A program made the translations under genes and the position numbers. Shown here piece by piece: positions 47,833 to 59,253 of a DNA stretch of 64,000 nt. This DNA comes from Palsa-883 sp963847615 (GTDB lineage: Bacteria > Pseudomonadota > Alphaproteobacteria > Acetobacterales > Acetobacteraceae), in the NCBI GenBank assembly GCA_963847615.1, contig CAWKAN010000018.1, positions 186,001 through 250,000 on the forward strand. The letters run 5' to 3'. Each line of letters begins with the position of its first letter. The stretch's first letter is position 1. Under the pieces are notes generated by a model, which saw nothing but the letters and a program-made list of their open reading frames with translations, made no database searches and was not told where the DNA came from.

Positions 47833-48327
47833 TCAGGCGTTCGGCGGTTCGGCCCCGGCGGGGGCCGCGGGCGGGCTGAGCCGCGCCTTCACCAGCGGGC
47901 CGGCCTTGGCCATGTCGAGCGTGGCGGCGTGCCTGGCGCGCAACGCGGCCATCACCTTGCCCATGTCCTTGATGCCGGCGGCACCGGTCTCGGCGATCGC
48001 CGCGGCGACGGCTTGTTCGGTGGCGGCGGTGTCCATCTGTTGCGGCAGGAAGCTTTCGATCACCGCGATCTCGGCCGCCTCCTTGGCCACCAGGTCCTGG
48101 CGGTTGCCCTGGCGGTACAGCTCCACCGATTCGCGGCGGGATTTCACCATGCCGCGCAGCATCGCCAGCACCTCGTCGTCCGGCACCTTGTCGATGCCCT
48201 TGGGGCGGGCGGCGATGTCGCTGTCCTTCAGCTTCGCCAGGATCATGCGCAGCGTCGAGGTGCGCGCGGCGGTGCCGGCCTTCATCGAGGTCTTGAGCTG
48301 CTCGGTGAACTGATCGCGCAATGCCAT
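47833..48327 (-). CDS. GatB/YqeY domain protein
   Basis: 164 residues. MALRDQFTEQLKTSMKAGTAARTSTLRMILA and the C-terminal IKDMGKVMAALRARHAATLDMAKAGPLVKARL are diagnostic of the YqeY family, related to the tail domain of the amidotransferase GatB. Its function is uncertain. It is the first gene of the GatB/YqeY-dnaG-rpoD operon, with 12 bases to dnaG. Confidence 0.94.
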   Translation of the reverse strand: MALRDQFTEQLKTSMKAGTAARTSTLRMILAKLKDSDIAARPKGIDKVPDDEVLAMLRGMVKSRRESVELYRQGNRQDLVAKEAAEIAVIESFLPQQMDTAATEQAVAAAIAETGAAGIKDMGKVMAALRARHAATLDMAKAGPLVKARLSPPAAPAGAEPPNA

Positions 48328-48417
48328 GGCGTGCTCCTGGAAAAAAAGGCCCCTACTCTATGCGTGCGACCGGTCGGCGGCGCGAGACGGGATGATCGGC
48401 CCAGATTTAGCGGAAGG

Positions 48418-48816
48418 CTATGGTCCGCGCATCTGGATTAGCTCGCGGCGACGCCGTGCGAGGTTCGCGGCGAACCCGACCAGTTCCGCTTGCAGCGATG
48501 CCGGTGCCACCGCGATCAGCCCGCTCTCCCCGCGGTCAAGGTCAGGGAACCAGTCCGGCGTCAGGGGCAGGCTTGCGAGCACGTCCAGCCGCAGCAGGAA
48601 AGCGCGGGACTGGTTCAGGCGCGCGGCCTCCGCGAGCGAAAACAAGCGTGCCCCGGCCGGCAGCGGAATCGCGGTGGGCCAGGGTTGTGAGGTCGTATAG
48701 GCGACCATGCTCTTGGTTGGCGTGACGCCGAGCACGTAGCCGATGTGGAGCAGCCCGGGCAGATGGGGCTTCTCGCGGGTCGGGAACAAGACGCGAACGA
48801 AGGCGCCGGGAACCAT
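48418..48816 (-). CDS. Possible PemK/MazF-like toxin of a two-gene module
   Basis: 132 residues. The first half (GAFVRVLFPTREKPHLPGLLHIGYVLGVTPTKSMVAYTTSQPWP) resembles the SH3-like start of PemK/MazF toxins, but later motifs are not decisive. The second half is helical and ends with ANLARRRRELIQ. It starts 13 bases after a probable ribbon-helix-helix gene, an antitoxin-toxin arrangement. The assignment to a toxin rests mainly on this context. Confidence 0.5.
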   Translation of the reverse strand: MVPGAFVRVLFPTREKPHLPGLLHIGYVLGVTPTKSMVAYTTSQPWPTAIPLPAGARLFSLAEAARLNQSRAFLLRLDVLASLPLTPDWFPDLDRGESGLIAVAPASLQAELVGFAANLARRRRELIQMRGP

Positions 48817-48829
48817 CGGCGCCTCCGGC

Positions 48830-49195
48830 CTAACTGTTGTCCGGGATCGACCAAAGTTCCATCAACAGGGCCTGCCGTTTGTCATAGGCTTCGTCGGTTT
48901 CGTCTTTGCCGCGGATGATGTCCTCTGGTTGGACGTTCGCCAACGTGCCGGGTGCCACGTACATGGTGATGACTCGCTCGGCTTCGTCTCGGAGCGCCAG
49001 ATCGCGCAACAACGCGGTCTCCACATAATTGGTCAGGGAACGGTTTTCGGCCGCCGCGATCGCCTCCAGCCGCCGCGCCCGATCGGCGTCAAGGCGGAGT
49101 GTGATGGCGACCTTCGCGGGGTGCCGGCGTGCGGTTGTCGGTTCGGTGGCGGTGCCGCGGCGACGGGAAGCTGGCTTGGTAACTGCTTCGGACAT
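48830..49195 (-). CDS. Probable ribbon-helix-helix/CopG-like antitoxin
   Basis: 121 residues. A basic N-terminus (KPASRRRGTATEPTTARRH) precedes KVAITLRLDADRARRLEAIAAAENRSLTNYVETALLRDL, the strand-helix-helix pattern of CopG/RHH proteins. The acidic C-terminus (QPEDIIRGKDETDEAYDKRQALLMELW) would suit toxin binding. I choose ATG 49195, as upstream in-frame sequence is repeat DNA. The module separates GatB/YqeY from carA. Confidence 0.65.
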   Translation of the reverse strand: MSEAVTKPASRRRGTATEPTTARRHPAKVAITLRLDADRARRLEAIAAAENRSLTNYVETALLRDLALRDEAERVITMYVAPGTLANVQPEDIIRGKDETDEAYDKRQALLMELWSIPDNS

Positions 49196-49264
49196 GCCAG
49201 CAATGTGCTGCTTAATGCAAGCAAATGCAAGCGGCTTGATCAGGCCGGCGGTGCCTTCCAGGCC

Positions 49265-49330
49265 GGCGGTTGCCAGTCCGGCGGCTACCAGTCGGGCGGC
49301 TACCAGTCGGGCGGCTGCCAGTCGGGCGGG
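49265..49330. repeat. 15-bp tandem repeat at the 3' end of the GFA gene
   Basis: Four units of ggcggctaccagtcg type at 49265-49279, 49280-49294, 49295-49309 and 49310-49324. On the minus strand each encodes PPDWQ. In the second and third units CAG reads TAG, and the GFA gene ends at the TAG of the third (49300-49302). Confidence 0.85.
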
Positions 49331-49794
49331 GTGTCGTGGTCGGGGTGCTGGCGGCTGCGCAGGTCGCGCCTCGCCGCCCCGCTCGGTGCGGTCTGCCGGT
49401 CCGGCAGCCGTCCGGGCACCAGCTCGGCGATCCAGGGCAGCCGGCTTTCCACGCCGAAATTCAGCCGGGGCGGCGCCAGGTCCGGGCGGTCCAGGCTGCC
49501 GATCGTCAGCTCCATGTGCGCCGCGTCGAGGAAGCGGAAGGTCAGCGGGGTGCCGCAGGCGGGGCAAAAATCCCGGCAGGCGGCCGGGGAGCTGCGGAAC
49601 GACGCCGGCGCCCCGCGGGTCCACACCAGATCGGCCTTGGCGAGCTTGGCGAGCGCGGCGAACGGCCCGCCGGTGGCCTTCTGGCACATCCGGCAATGGC
49701 AGACGCTGCCCTCCGGCGCGGCGTAGGTCGCATAGCGGATCGCGCCGCATTGGCAGCCGCCGGTCGCGACCACCTGGCGTTCGATTTGATCCAT
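49300..49794 (-). CDS. GFA-family (glutathione-dependent formaldehyde-activating enzyme-like) protein
   Basis: 164 residues. Zinc-binding cysteines in TGGCQCGAIRYA, CHCRMCQKATGG and DFCPACGTPLTFRF identify the GFA/CENP-V fold. Despite the name, most members do not need formaldehyde; the role is unknown. ATG 49794 fits the family start; an upstream in-frame ATG (49866) would overlap the carA promoter. The C-terminus is DTPPDWQPPDW, made by the 15-bp repeat, and stops within it. Confidence 0.88.
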   Translation of the reverse strand: MDQIERQVVATGGCQCGAIRYATYAAPEGSVCHCRMCQKATGGPFAALAKLAKADLVWTRGAPASFRSSPAACRDFCPACGTPLTFRFLDAAHMELTIGSLDRPDLAPPRLNFGVESRLPWIAELVPGRLPDRQTAPSGAARRDLRSRQHPDHDTPPDWQPPDW

Positions 49795-49877
49795 CACGCG
49801 CGGCCTCCTGCGGTAAAAAATTTCCCACCCCGCCGGCTGGGCTTGTTGTGGGAAGTTTCTTCCCATAGATACAGCCC

Positions 49878-51365
49878 ATGCCGACGACGGTGGACCTCAT
49901 CATCGACCGCCTGGGCGGCGCCGAGGCGGCCGCCCGCCTGACCGGCGTCGGCACCGAGGCGGTGCGCAAGTGGCGCCAGGCCGGCGCCATTCCCTCCCGC
50001 CACTGGCCTGCCGTGATCGCCGCCACCGGCCTGACCCTGGCCGACCTGTCCGCTGCCCCAGCCCTGCGAGCGAGGCCGACAATGCCCGAAACCGCGCTGA
50101 CCCCTCAAGCGGTTCCCCCTGGCCCAATGCCGGGTGGCTCAATGCCGGGTGGCGCGATCTCGCCCGATCCGGCGCCGCCCGCTGCCGCGCCTCGGGGGTC
50201 CGCTTCCCTTGGTGCGGCACCCCCGGGCGCCACCGCGGCGCTGGTGCTGGCCGACGGCGCGGTGTTCTGGGGCACCGGCTTCGGCGCGCACACGCCGACC
50301 CCGGCCCCGGTCGGCGAGGTCTGCTTCAACACCGGCATGACCGGCTACCAGGAGACGCTGACCGACCCGTCCTATGCCGGGCAGATCATCACCTTCACCT
50401 TCCCCCATATCGGCAACGTCGGCGCCAACCCCGAGGACATCGAGGCCACCGCGATCGCCGCGCGCGGCCTGGTGGTGAAGCAGGACATCACCGAGCCGGC
50501 CAACTGGCGCGCCACCCAGCACCTGGACGCCTGGCTGCGCGCGCGCGGCGTGGCAGGGCTGGGCGGGGTGGACACGCGGGCGCTGACCACGCGCATCCGC
50601 GACGGCGGCGCGCCGAGCGGCGTGCTGGCCTTCCCGGCAGATGGCCGGTTCGAGCTGGACGCGCTGCGCGCCGCCGCCGCCGCCTGGCCGGGGCTGCAAG
50701 GCATGGACCTCGCGCGGGAGGTCACCTGCCGGCAGAGCTATGACTGGGACGAGACAAGCTGGGCCTGGCCGGACGGCTATGGCAGGCAGCGCGCGCCCAA
50801 GCACCACGTCGTCGCGGTGGATTACGGCGCCAAGCGCAACATCCTGCGCTGCCTGGCCGCGGCCGGGTGCAAGGTGACCGTGGTGCCGGCCACCGCCTCG
50901 GCCGAGGACATCCTGCGCCACCGGCCGGATGGGGTGTTCCTGTCGAACGGGCCGGGCGATCCGGCGGCGACCGGGGAATACGCGGTGCCGGCGATCACCG
51001 GCGTGCTGGCCGCCGGCGTGCCGCTGTTCGGCATCTGCCTGGGCCACCAGTTGCTCGGCCTGGCGCTGGGCGCGAAGACCTTCAAGATGGCGCGCGGCCA
51101 CCGCGGCGCCAACCAGCCGGTCAAGGACCTGACCACCGGCAAGGTGGAGATCACCAGCCAGAACCACGGCTTCGCCGTCGATCCGGCGACGCTGCCGGCG
51201 ACCGCCCGGGCCACCCATGTCAGCCTGTTCGACGGTTCGAACGAGGGCCTGGCCTGCACCGACCGCCCGGCGTTCAGCGTGCAGTACCATCCGGAGGCCA
51301 GCCCCGGACCGTCCGACAGCCACTATTTGTTCGAGCGGTTCGTCGCGATGATCGAGCGGCGTTGA
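49878..51365 (+). CDS. carA: Carbamoyl-phosphate synthase small subunit with N-terminal helix-turn-helix extension
   Basis: 495 residues. Residues ~125-495 are normal CarA: ALVLADGAVFWGTGFG, GEVCFNTGMTGYQETLTDPSYAGQI, glutaminase Cys387 in GICLGHQLLG, and His471/Glu473 in QYHPEAS. It releases ammonia from glutamine for CarB. Residues 1-60 (LIIDRLGGAEAAARLTGVGTEAVRKWRQAGAIPSRHW) are a YdaS-like/carph-isopro helix-turn-helix, joined by a Pro/Gly/Ala linker (PGPMPGGSMPGGAISPDPAPP). An internal ATG at 50081, with a weak gcgagg nearby, could restart a shorter CarA. carB is 2.3 kb downstream rather than adjacent. Confidence 0.95.
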   Translation: MPTTVDLIIDRLGGAEAAARLTGVGTEAVRKWRQAGAIPSRHWPAVIAATGLTLADLSAAPALRARPTMPETALTPQAVPPGPMPGGSMPGGAISPDPAPPAAAPRGSASLGAAPPGATAALVLADGAVFWGTGFGAHTPTPAPVGEVCFNTGMTGYQETLTDPSYAGQIITFTFPHIGNVGANPEDIEATAIAARGLVVKQDITEPANWRATQHLDAWLRARGVAGLGGVDTRALTTRIRDGGAPSGVLAFPADGRFELDALRAAAAAWPGLQGMDLAREVTCRQSYDWDETSWAWPDGYGRQRAPKHHVVAVDYGAKRNILRCLAAAGCKVTVVPATASAEDILRHRPDGVFLSNGPGDPAATGEYAVPAITGVLAAGVPLFGICLGHQLLGLALGAKTFKMARGHRGANQPVKDLTTGKVEITSQNHGFAVDPATLPATARATHVSLFDGSNEGLACTDRPAFSVQYHPEASPGPSDSHYLFERFVAMIERR

Positions 51366-51791
51366 ATGATCGAGCCGCGAATGATCGAGCCGCGCAGCTT
51401 CCGGGAGGCGACACGCACGGTCACGGTGTCGTATCCGATTCGCTTCCTCGTCGCGACGCTGCTCGCGTTCTCGCTGGGCTGCTTCGGTGGGGCGCTGGCC
51501 GCATCGGATGCGCTACGGTGGGCGTTGACGGGAAGCGGTGCGTTAACGACTCTCGCCGCGGCCGGCCTTGCGGTCTACGCCGTCCTGCACAAGCCCGACC
51601 TGCTGCGCTCGGAACGGTATAGCGTTTTGAACCGGTATATCGACCTGGTTGGGGACAACGAGATGAGCACGACTGATCGGGCGGCACTCGACCGAACCAT
51701 GCTGGCTTTCCTGGACGAGGATGTGCCCAAGAAAGCCGTGTCCTCCCATAGTGAGCCTGGGAATGGAGATCGCCGCCATGCTGACGAATAG
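51366..51791 (+). CDS. Two-helix membrane protein of unknown function
   Basis: 141 residues, not recognised. Helices at about 24-46 (PIRFLVATLLAFSLGCFGGA) and 53-74 (ALTGSGALTTLAAAGLAVYAV), then a soluble C-terminal part with RYIDLVGDNEMSTTDRAALDRTMLAFLDED. The ATG follows the carA stop without a gap, within a threefold atgatcgagc repeat; ATG 51381 is an equal alternative. It overlaps the next gene by 14 bases. First of four genes lying between carA and carB. Confidence 0.6.
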   Translation: MIEPRMIEPRSFREATRTVTVSYPIRFLVATLLAFSLGCFGGALAASDALRWALTGSGALTTLAAAGLAVYAVLHKPDLLRSERYSVLNRYIDLVGDNEMSTTDRAALDRTMLAFLDEDVPKKAVSSHSEPGNGDRRHADE

Positions 51792-52092
51792 CCGCACCTA
51801 CATGATCGTGCTCGATGCTGCGACGATTGGCGCGGAATATGGCCCGATTGCCCGCTTCATCAGCTCGGCACCGATGTTCCATGGCTGGTGGAACCATCTG
51901 CCGTACACGTTTTTGGTCTCGACCGATCTGGACGCCGATGCGATCAGCGAGGGCCTGCGTCCGTACACCAAGCAAGCGCGGTTCCTGGTGATTGAGGTGA
52001 ACCCCACCGAGTTGGAAGGCCGGTTGCCGCGCAAGGGTTGGGAGTGGATCCGCCACCGCGAGCAGCAGGCCGCGCCGGCGGATGCATCATAG
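51778..52092 (+). CDS. Small protein with a Cas2/SinR-like (ferredoxin-fold) sequence pattern
   Basis: 104 residues. SRTYMIVLDAATIGAEYGPIARFI, then GWWNHLPYTFLVSTDLDADAISEGL, ARFLVIEVNPTELEGRLPRKGWEWI. The order of a first YxIxxD-type strand, a W/H segment with strand V-x-T, a two-strand hairpin, and a final W-x-W-I end matches my memory of SinR-like proteins, stand-alone relatives of Cas2 and VapD. No CRISPR array or Cas1 is nearby. ATG 51778 has ggaga nine bases upstream. Confidence 0.5.
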   Translation: MLTNSRTYMIVLDAATIGAEYGPIARFISSAPMFHGWWNHLPYTFLVSTDLDADAISEGLRPYTKQARFLVIEVNPTELEGRLPRKGWEWIRHREQQAAPADAS

Positions 52093-52107
52093 GGCTGGCG
52101 GGTCTCC

Positions 52108-52377
52108 ATGGACGCCGTCGCGCTGCTGCTGACCACGGCCTTCCGGCACGTGATCAACGAACCGAACGCCGAAGCTGGCTACGAACGGTTTGCCGCCTTG
52201 ACCGGTGGTGCGATCGATGCCGACGCCTTCCGCGACGCCATCGCCGCCTGCCTGCGGGACCGGCTGATCCGCGAGCCGATCCGCCTGCCGGAAGGCGCGC
52301 TGCAGTGCCATTGGCATCTGGAGTTGACCGCCGAGGGCGTCGAGGCCGCCCGGGCACTGTCCGGGATCGCGATATGA
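52108..52377 (+). CDS. Small protein, possible winged helix
   Basis: 89 residues. FRHVINEPNAEAGYERFAALTG, then AFRDAIAACLRDRLIREPIRLPEGALQCHWHLELTAEGVEAARAL. The C-terminal helix-strand-strand-helix pattern with LELTAEGVEAAR resembles winged-helix domains, but this is an impression only. It starts 15 bases after the Cas2/SinR-like gene and is followed by a short AT-rich gap before the ATPase gene. Confidence 0.5.
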   Translation: MDAVALLLTTAFRHVINEPNAEAGYERFAALTGGAIDADAFRDAIAACLRDRLIREPIRLPEGALQCHWHLELTAEGVEAARALSGIAI

Positions 52378-52442
52378 CACAATATACCAAACCTTATCGG
52401 ATTTTTCGTAATATACGGTATTTTCCGTTTGGTCCGTTATAA
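52378..52442 (+). promoter_or_regulatory. AT-rich leader upstream of the AAA ATPase
   Basis: About 60 AT-rich bases in a GC-rich setting, with palindrome cgtaatatacg and words ttatcgga, tattttccg and ttataa. This is a likely promoter/operator for the ATPase gene at 52443, but no clean -35/-10 pair can be chosen. Confidence 0.4.
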
Positions 52443-53645
52443 ATGGACCCTCTCCGCAACCCCTTCGCCCCAGGCGCCGGCACGCCGCCACCCGAACTCA
52501 GTGGTCGGCAGGAGCTGCTGGAACAGGCCCGCATTGCCCTCGGCCGTACCAGGCGCGGTCGGTCCGCAAAGGGGTTCATCGCGGTCGGTCTGCGCGGCGT
52601 CGGCAAGACCGTCCTGTTGCGAGAGGCGCTGCGGATGGCCCGAGAGGCTGAATTTCGTATCTGCTTCATCGAGGCGCACGAGCACAAGCGGCTCGCCGAA
52701 CTGATCGTGCCGCATCTGCGGCGTCTGTTGCTTGATCTCGATCAGGTCGGCCGTCTGGCCGCCGAGGTCAAGCGCGGCCTCCGCGTCCTGAAGAGCTTCT
52801 TGTCCGGACTGAAGCTCACCTATGGAGAAGCCGAGTTGGCGCTCGACATCGATCCGGAGATCGGGGCCGCCGATAGCGGCGACCTAGACGCCGACCTGTC
52901 GGAACTTTTTTCCGCCATTGGACGGGCCGCGGTCGCACGCGACGCGCACGTCGCCCTGTTCATCGATGAGATCCAGTACCTCAATGCGCGCGATCTCGGC
53001 GCGCTGATCATGGCACTGCACCGCTGTGCACAGGAGCAACTGCCGATTCTGTTGATCGCGGCGGGCCTGCCGCATTTGGTCGGTCTTGCCGGCCAGGCAA
53101 AATCCTACGCCGAAAGGATGTTCGATTTTCCGGAACTCGGCGCTCTCAGCCGCGTGGACGCAGATCGAGCCGTTGTGGCACCAGCGGCGGACCAGGGCGT
53201 CGTCGTCACAACGCCGGCCCTCGACGCGATCCATGCGGCGGCACAGGGATACCCGTATTTCATTCAGGAATGGGCCTACCACGCCTGGAATAGCGCGTCA
53301 GGTCCAGGCATCGATCGGCACGACGTAGAAACGGCTGCAAACCTTGCGCGACAGCGGCTCGATGCAGGTTTTTTCCGGGTTCGTTTCGACCGGCTGACCC
53401 CCCGGGAGAAGAACTATCTGCGCGCCATGGCGGCGCTCGGACCAGACTCGGCGCAGGCTGGCGATATCGCTGCGGCGTTGCGCGTAAAGCCCGCGAGCGT
53501 GGCACCTCTGCGGACCGGCCTGATCGGCAAAGGCATGATCTACAGCCCGCACCGCGGCGGGACCGCGTTCACCGTGCCCATGTTCGATGCCTATCTGCGG
53601 CGCATCATGCCGGACTGGCAGCCCAACCATCAGACCTCGGGTTGA
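52443..53645 (+). CDS. AAA-superfamily ATPase (AAA_16/ORC1-like), unknown role
   Basis: 400 residues. NPFAPGAGTPPPELSGRQELLEQA, Walker A VGLRGVGKTVLL (residues 48-59), Walker B ALFIDEIQYLNARDLGALI near 170-185, sensor region LIAAGLPHLVGLAGQAKSYAERMF, and a lid/winged-helix tail with YPYFIQEWAYHAWN, LTPREKNYLRAMAALG. The family includes ATPases of defence, mobile-element and STAND-like systems. It is the last gene of the carA-carB insertion and ends seven bases before carB. Confidence 0.85.
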   Translation: MDPLRNPFAPGAGTPPPELSGRQELLEQARIALGRTRRGRSAKGFIAVGLRGVGKTVLLREALRMAREAEFRICFIEAHEHKRLAELIVPHLRRLLLDLDQVGRLAAEVKRGLRVLKSFLSGLKLTYGEAELALDIDPEIGAADSGDLDADLSELFSAIGRAAVARDAHVALFIDEIQYLNARDLGALIMALHRCAQEQLPILLIAAGLPHLVGLAGQAKSYAERMFDFPELGALSRVDADRAVVAPAADQGVVVTTPALDAIHAAAQGYPYFIQEWAYHAWNSASGPGIDRHDVETAANLARQRLDAGFFRVRFDRLTPREKNYLRAMAALGPDSAQAGDIAAALRVKPASVAPLRTGLIGKGMIYSPHRGGTAFTVPMFDAYLRRIMPDWQPNHQTSG

Positions 53646-53652
53646 AACGACG

Positions 53653-56907
<3,255 letters not shown>

Positions 56908-57076
56908 GCGTTCCGTCATGGCCGGGCCTGGCCCCGCCGTGACGGGGGCGTTTGCGTGCCGGCCCGAGGACGGCGCCGCGTGAGGCGATCACGCCGCCGC
57001 CCGCGACATCACAGCATCCCTTGGATGCTCTCACCTGTTGCCCGACGCCACCTGCCACGAGACGAAGGACCAAGAC

Positions 57077-57550
57077 GTGCAGAAGTTTCCGATGACCGCC
57101 CCCGGCCTGCAGCGGTTGGAAGTCGAGCTGCGGCAGCTCAAGTCGGAAGAACGGCCGTCGATCATTCGCCAGATCGCCGAGGCGCGCGCGCATGGCGACC
57201 TGTCGGAGAATGCCGAATACCACGCCGCGCGCGAACGCCAATCCTTCATCGAAGGCCGCATCGCCGAGCTGGAGGAGATCGTCTCCGCCGCCGAGGTGAT
57301 CGACCCGTCCAGCCTGTCCGGCGAGCACGTCAAGTTCGGCGCGCATGTCTGGCTGGTCGACGAGGAGACCGAGCGGGAGGCCACCTACCAGATCGTCGGG
57401 GTGCACGAGGCGGACATCAAGATCGGCCGGCTGTCGGTGTCCTCGCCGCTGGCCAAGGCGCTGATCGGCAAGACGATCGGCGACACGGTGGCGGTGCCGG
57501 CGCCGGGCGGCGACCGGTCGTACGAGATCCTCGGGGTCAAGTTCATCTGA
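57077..57550 (+). CDS. greA: Transcription elongation factor GreA
   Basis: 157 residues. QKFPMTAPGLQRLEVELRQLK begins the coiled coil; GDLSENAEYHAARERQSFIEGRIAELEEIV holds the acidic tip region; the FKBP-like C-terminal domain has VHEADIKIGRLSVSSPLAKALIGKTIGD. It rescues backtracked RNA polymerase. GTG 57077 with aagga seven bases upstream gives the usual alphaproteobacterial MQKFPMT start. carB-greA order is normal for the group. Confidence 0.96.
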   Translation: MQKFPMTAPGLQRLEVELRQLKSEERPSIIRQIAEARAHGDLSENAEYHAARERQSFIEGRIAELEEIVSAAEVIDPSSLSGEHVKFGAHVWLVDEETEREATYQIVGVHEADIKIGRLSVSSPLAKALIGKTIGDTVAVPAPGGDRSYEILGVKFI

Positions 57551-57663
57551 CCGTCCCGTGCCCCAGCCAAGATGCTCGCGCCCCGCTGCGGGCGCCCCCG
57601 CTGTGGACGCGCCAACGATCGCGCCCCCCGGTTCACGCAGCATGATCGGAAGCTGAGCACCCG

Positions 57664-58860
57664 ATGATCTCCCTGGCGGATGTCGAGGCGGCGGCCGGGC
57701 GGATCGCCGGGCGCGTGCTGCGCACCCCGGCGGTGCCGTCGGACGCCGTCAGCCGTGCCACCGGCATCGAGACGGTGCTGAAACTCGACAATCTGCAGGT
57801 CACCGGCGCGTTCAAGGAGCGCGGCGCGGCCAACCGCCTGGCGCTGCTGAGCGAGGCGGAGCGGGCGCGCGGCGTGATCGCGATGTCGGCCGGCAACCAC
57901 GCCCAGGCGGTGGCGCGGCACGCCCAGCTGCTCGGCGTCGCCGCGACGATCGTGATGCCGAAATTCACCCCGGCGACCAAGGTCACCCGCACCGCCGCCT
58001 GGGGCGCCGAGGTGGTGCTGCACGGCGAGACCCTGGCCGAGGCCGCCAGCCACGCCGCGCAGCTGGCCGAGATCCGCCAACTGGTGTTCATCCACCCGTA
58101 TGACGACAAGGCGGTGATCGCCGGGCAGGGCACACTGGCGCTGGAACTGCTGGCCGACGCGCCCGACCTCGACGCGCTGGTGATCCCGGTGGGCGGCGGC
58201 GGGCTGCTCGCCGGCTGCCTGGTGGCGGCGACGGCGCTGCGCCCGGGCATCGCGGTATTCGGCGTCGAGGTCGAGGCCTATGCCGCGATGGCCCAGCGCC
58301 TGGCCGGGCGGCCGGTCTCGGTGGGCGGGCCGACCATCGCCGAGGGCATCGCCGTGCGCGACATCGGCGCGCTGCCGCTGGAAATCGTGCGCCGGCGGGT
58401 GACGGATGTGCTGGTGGTGCCCGAGCGCGCGGTGGAGGAGGCGATCGGGCTGCTGGCGGAGGGCGCCAAGACGGTGGCCGAGGGCGCCGGCGCGGTCGGC
58501 GTCGCGGCGCTGCTGACGTTTCCCGGCCGGTTCAAGGACAAGCGCGTCGGCGTCGCGGTGACCGGCGGCAACATCGATGCGCGCATCCTGTCCAATGTGC
58601 TGCTGCGCAACCTGCTGCGCGACGGGCGACTGCTGCGGCTGCACTTGCAGATCCCCGACCGGCCCGGCGTGCTGGCCGACATCGCCGGCAAGATCGGCGA
58701 AACCGGCGGCAACATCATCGAGGTGTCGCACCAGCGGCTGTTCGCGGCGGCCTCGGTGCAGGCGGCGGAGCTGGAGGTGATGGTGGAGGCGCGCGATTCG
58801 GCGCATGCCGATGCCATCGTCGCGGCGCTGGAACGCAGCTACGTGGTGCGGCGGATCTGA
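57664..58860 (+). CDS. ilvA: Threonine ammonia-lyase with C-terminal ACT domain
   Basis: 398 residues. PLP lysine Lys51 in VTGAFKERGAANRL, SAGNHAQAVARHAQLLG, the phosphate loop VGGGGLLAGCLVA, and a C-terminal ACT domain (LHLQIPDRPGVLADIAGKIGETGGNIIEV, residues ~325-398). The length fits the short catabolic/biodegradative-like class with a single ACT domain. It converts threonine to 2-oxobutanoate. Ribosome site is weak (ggaagctgagcacccg). Element copy 4 begins six bases after the stop. Confidence 0.92.
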   Translation: MISLADVEAAAGRIAGRVLRTPAVPSDAVSRATGIETVLKLDNLQVTGAFKERGAANRLALLSEAERARGVIAMSAGNHAQAVARHAQLLGVAATIVMPKFTPATKVTRTAAWGAEVVLHGETLAEAASHAAQLAEIRQLVFIHPYDDKAVIAGQGTLALELLADAPDLDALVIPVGGGGLLAGCLVAATALRPGIAVFGVEVEAYAAMAQRLAGRPVSVGGPTIAEGIAVRDIGALPLEIVRRRVTDVLVVPERAVEEAIGLLAEGAKTVAEGAGAVGVAALLTFPGRFKDKRVGVAVTGGNIDARILSNVLLRNLLRDGRLLRLHLQIPDRPGVLADIAGKIGETGGNIIEVSHQRLFAAASVQAAELEVMVEARDSAHADAIVAALERSYVVRRI

Positions 58861-58865
58861 GCCGG

Positions 58866-59186
58866 GCGGGGCTCCGCCCCGAACCCTGCCAGGGGGCTTT
58901 GCCCCCCATGGTACCACTGGGACCCCCACCCCCCGGGACAAGTGCCCGGGGGCAGGCGCCGGCAGCGGCCTCTGGACTCCACGACTGGGAGTGTGGGGAG
59001 GGGAAGGGGGCGTGTGGGCGAGGCACCGGTGTTCGTCCGGCGCGCCGGACGGCACCGGCGTGTCACCCGTGCGCCCCCTTCCCCTCCCCACACTCCCAGT
59101 GAAGGGTTCCAAGGGCTCCGCCCTTGGCGGGGTTCCAAGGGGCAGCGCCCCTTGGTGGGGTTCGGGGCGAAGCCCTGACCTTGCTT
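58866..59186. repeat. Multi-palindromic intergenic element, copy 4
   Basis: Same orientation as copy 1, but it lacks the agcaagg left end (begins cgggcggggctccgcccc); the right end gaccttgcttcgct is present. The inner hairpin has changed (gaggcaccggtgttcgtccggcg...), while the outer stem actgggagtgtggggagggg and its complement are kept, suggesting an exchanged core. It lies between the threonine ammonia-lyase and the dehydrogenase genes. Confidence 0.88.
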
Positions 59187-59253
59187 CGCTTCACGCGATG
59201 GCGGCGGTCGGCTATGGTTGCAAGAGCAACCGGCGGAACGAAAAGGTGGCGGC

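Noticed and set aside
51778..52092. A CRISPR-Cas locus, based on the Cas2-like protein
   Set aside because: There is no Cas1, effector or repeat array; the protein is at most a stand-alone relative.
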